DNA of 64,000 nt from an uncultured Senegalimassilia sp. (GTDB taxonomy: Bacteria > Actinomycetota > Coriobacteriia > Coriobacteriales > Eggerthellaceae): positions 1 to 64,000 of the forward strand of contig NZ_CAKTVU010000005.1 of assembly GCF_934630535.1 (NCBI RefSeq). The letters are read 5' to 3'. The notes under the pieces were generated by a model, which saw only the letters and a list, made by a program, of their open reading frames with translations, was not told the origin of the DNA and searched no databases. A program made the translations under genes and the position numbers. Positions within the stretch are counted from its first letter, which is position 1, and the number at the start of each line of letters is the position of its first letter. Below are positions 62,375 to 64,000 of the stretch, in pieces.

Positions 62375-63621
62375 TGCGCATCACCTTCCTCCATCGAACG
62401 CATGGGCGTGACCAAGGTGACGCGCGTGCCGTGTTCGTTTGATTCGATGGAAAGCGTGGCGCCTACTTGGTTGGCGCGCTCTTGCATGCCGAGCAACCCG
62501 CAGCCGCTGCCCTTGATGGCGGGATGCGCCACGTCAAAGCCGCAGCCCTCATCGACTATGCTGATGTGAAGCCAGCTACCGGCAGCCTCAACGCTTACGG
62601 TCACTGCATCCGATCCGGAGTACTTGCAGGCGTTCGTCATGGCTTCCTGGCAAATGCGATAGGCTTGCGTTTCCAATGCGCGATCGAAGCGGGGAAGGGA
62701 GAGTTGGCCTTCGAAGCGGATGGCGGAGCCATAGGTTTTCTCTAGCAGCAAGGCTTGGCTGCGCAGAGCGGGCACGAACCCCAAATGATCAAGCGAACTG
62801 GGGCGCAGCATCACGGAAATGTTGTGTAACTCATCGAGCACGCCGTTGATGCCGCTGCGCGCCTCTTCAAGGATATCGGCGCCTACTGCGTCGACGTGGT
62901 CCGTAAGGCGTTGCAACGTGAAGGTGACGGTCAGAAGCTCTTGCGCCACGCCATCGTGCAGCTCGCGTGAAATGCGCCGTCGCTCTTCTTCTTGCGCGCC
63001 TATGGCGCGAGCCAGGTCGCCGCGCAACAGCTTCGGCGCGCCCGTCTCGTCGGTGTCGCGCACGCCGGCGAAAGAGGTATCGCCCGAGATGTCGATAAGC
63101 GTGGCTTCACTTCGGTCGCCGGCTTCTCCAAGTCCCATGAACCCTTCGGAAACCACCTCGAGCCCGCAAAACGTCCCACGCAGCTCATCGGTTATAAGCG
63201 TACGAAACGTTTCCGTATGCGATGGATCGACGTTGCGAAAAGCGCATAGCAGCACGGCTACCACATGGTCTGCGCGTTTGAGCGGCAAAGCGCAAAAGCT
63301 GTGCAGGTCCTCGGCAAACACGATGGGATAGGACGAGTATTCGCGAGGGTCCATTTCCGAATCGATGTCGGTGAACAGCATGGGTTTGCCGGTTTTCAGC
63401 ACGATGCCGCCGATGCCGTGCCCGGGCGCTAGCGAGATGCGACGATGGCGATTGCTGGTCTCGCCTGCGCTGTAGATCCATTTTAGCGGAGCCCCTGGAA
63501 ACGCGGTGATGCCCATGGATGCGAAGTCGAAGCGGAAGCGCTCGCGCAGCACGTCGACCGCTTGCTGGAACGCGGCGTTCTTCCCCGAAATCGTTGCCTG
63601 GTCGAAGTTCGATGCCCCCAT
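62371..63621 (-). CDS. Sensor histidine kinase with GAF domain (NarX/NreB type)
   Basis: A soluble kinase of 416 residues. Residues about 12-155 form a GAF-like sensor domain. The dimerisation box has His222 in EEERRRISRELHDGVAQ, the HisKA_3 type. The ATPase domain has YRICQEAMTNACKYS, VDEGCGFDV and GSGCGLLGMQERA. No membrane segment is present from this start. ATG 63621 follows GAAGGGG; the frame is open far upstream through the divergent promoter region, but that part has no family features. It feeds the response regulator encoded next. Confidence 0.9.
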   Translation of the reverse strand: MGASNFDQATISGKNAAFQQAVDVLRERFRFDFASMGITAFPGAPLKWIYSAGETSNRHRRISLAPGHGIGGIVLKTGKPMLFTDIDSEMDPREYSSYPIVFAEDLHSFCALPLKRADHVVAVLLCAFRNVDPSHTETFRTLITDELRGTFCGLEVVSEGFMGLGEAGDRSEATLIDISGDTSFAGVRDTDETGAPKLLRGDLARAIGAQEEERRRISRELHDGVAQELLTVTFTLQRLTDHVDAVGADILEEARSGINGVLDELHNISVMLRPSSLDHLGFVPALRSQALLLEKTYGSAIRFEGQLSLPRFDRALETQAYRICQEAMTNACKYSGSDAVTVSVEAAGSWLHISIVDEGCGFDVAHPAIKGSGCGLLGMQERANQVGATLSIESNEHGTRVTLVTPMRSMEEGDAQ

Positions 63622-63849
63622 GATGTCCCCTTCCATGACCAAAAGCATCTTAAACGCTTCTGCGTGTTCCGCGCAGAGACAACCTAATAACAATAGCAGG
63701 TCGTAAGCGGCACTGAAGAAATCATAGGGTTTTCCCCGTCTGTTTGCGGGAGGGTTCGCTACTGCGCGCGCATCAAGCGCATGGGCATGCGCGATGCGTG
63801 TACCGTTGGATGCGGAGAGAAGCGCCTGCAAGAAGGGAGGAAGATGGAG

Positions 63850-64000
63850 ATGATGAAGGCAAAAGGGAGCAAGGCGATCGTTTGGACTACCGCTTTGTGC
63901 GCATTCGGCCTGGTAGTGGGCCTTTCGGCTTGTGCGCCGAACGCCGACAAGGCTGGACGTGCCGATCAGAAGGCAACCGACAAGCCGGTCGCGCAGCAAG
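63850..64000 (+). CDS. Lipoprotein, N-terminal part (cut by window edge)
   Basis: The visible 50 codons encode a lipoprotein signal: MMKAKGSKAIVW, a hydrophobic stretch, and a lipobox VVGLSAC with Cys28, followed by a charged linker (APNADKAGRADQK). AAGGGAGG lies nine bases ahead. It is divergent from the two-component system, which probably controls it. The product may be a respiratory or binding protein; too little is visible to say. Confidence 0.8.
   Translation, partial: MMKAKGSKAIVWTTALCAFGLVVGLSACAPNADKAGRADQKATDKPVAQQ

Overview
The window is a GC-rich bacterial chromosome segment, almost fully coding and mostly on the + strand. Two features point to an anaerobic actinobacterium of the class Coriobacteriia, most likely family Eggerthellaceae. 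The first is the gene order fakA-recG-rsmD-coaD-DivIVA-like-yceD-rpmF-plsX-rnc-smc-ftsY-ffh, which follows the actinobacterial arrangement. The second is a respiratory cassette of an exported flavoprotein reductase, a multihaem cytochrome and a membrane-bound LuxR regulator, a layout typical of Eggerthella and relatives. The taxon is an inference; no rRNA or tRNA gene lies in the window.

Layout. 1-450: end of an IS1182-like transposase and non-coding DNA. 489-5896: MarR regulator, a heterodimeric ABC exporter and a HAD phosphatase. 6092-9071: a coupled group of a degenerate AAA-type protein, an Rrf2 Fe-S regulator and a MutY-like glycosylase without the Fe-S cluster cysteines. 9093-10741: a palindromic repeat, mntP and, on the minus strand, pheA. 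10742-15925: a group 1 membrane-bound uptake [NiFe] hydrogenase operon with a structured leader and its own maturation protease. 16154-24491: a YczE-like membrane protein, nth, mfd, an unusual VanZ-RDD-NAD(P)HX epimerase fusion, and an alkyltransferase-like protein whose catalytic Cys is Leu. 24614-29336: rpe, cysteine desulfurase, PHP phosphatase, Nif3-like protein and a zinc-ribbon protein. 29622-46591: the conserved block for translation, lipid synthesis, chromosome maintenance and protein targeting. 46796-56883: a GNAT protein, the rpsP-khpA-rimM-trmD-lepB run, glyQS, and pyruvate phosphate dikinase with its regulatory protein. 57212-61545: the respiratory reductase module and its LuxR regulator. 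61736-64000: a NarL-type two-component system divergent from a lipoprotein gene cut by the window edge.

How it fits together. The hydrogenase can feed electrons from H2 through its cytochrome b into the membrane quinone pool. The multihaem cytochrome can pass quinol electrons out to the exported flavoprotein, which would reduce a fumarate-like or other organic acceptor. PpdK and its bifunctional regulator serve pyruvate/PEP metabolism in an anaerobe. The rest is mostly housekeeping. No CRISPR array, prophage or complete insertion sequence was seen.

The points most worth following up are: the respiratory module with repeated ATAACCC sites in its divergent promoter region, the triple-domain fusion with a nearby copy of its own C-terminal tail, several repair or ATPase proteins that have lost hallmark residues, two dispersed-looking palindromes, and the long structured leader in front of the hydrogenase.
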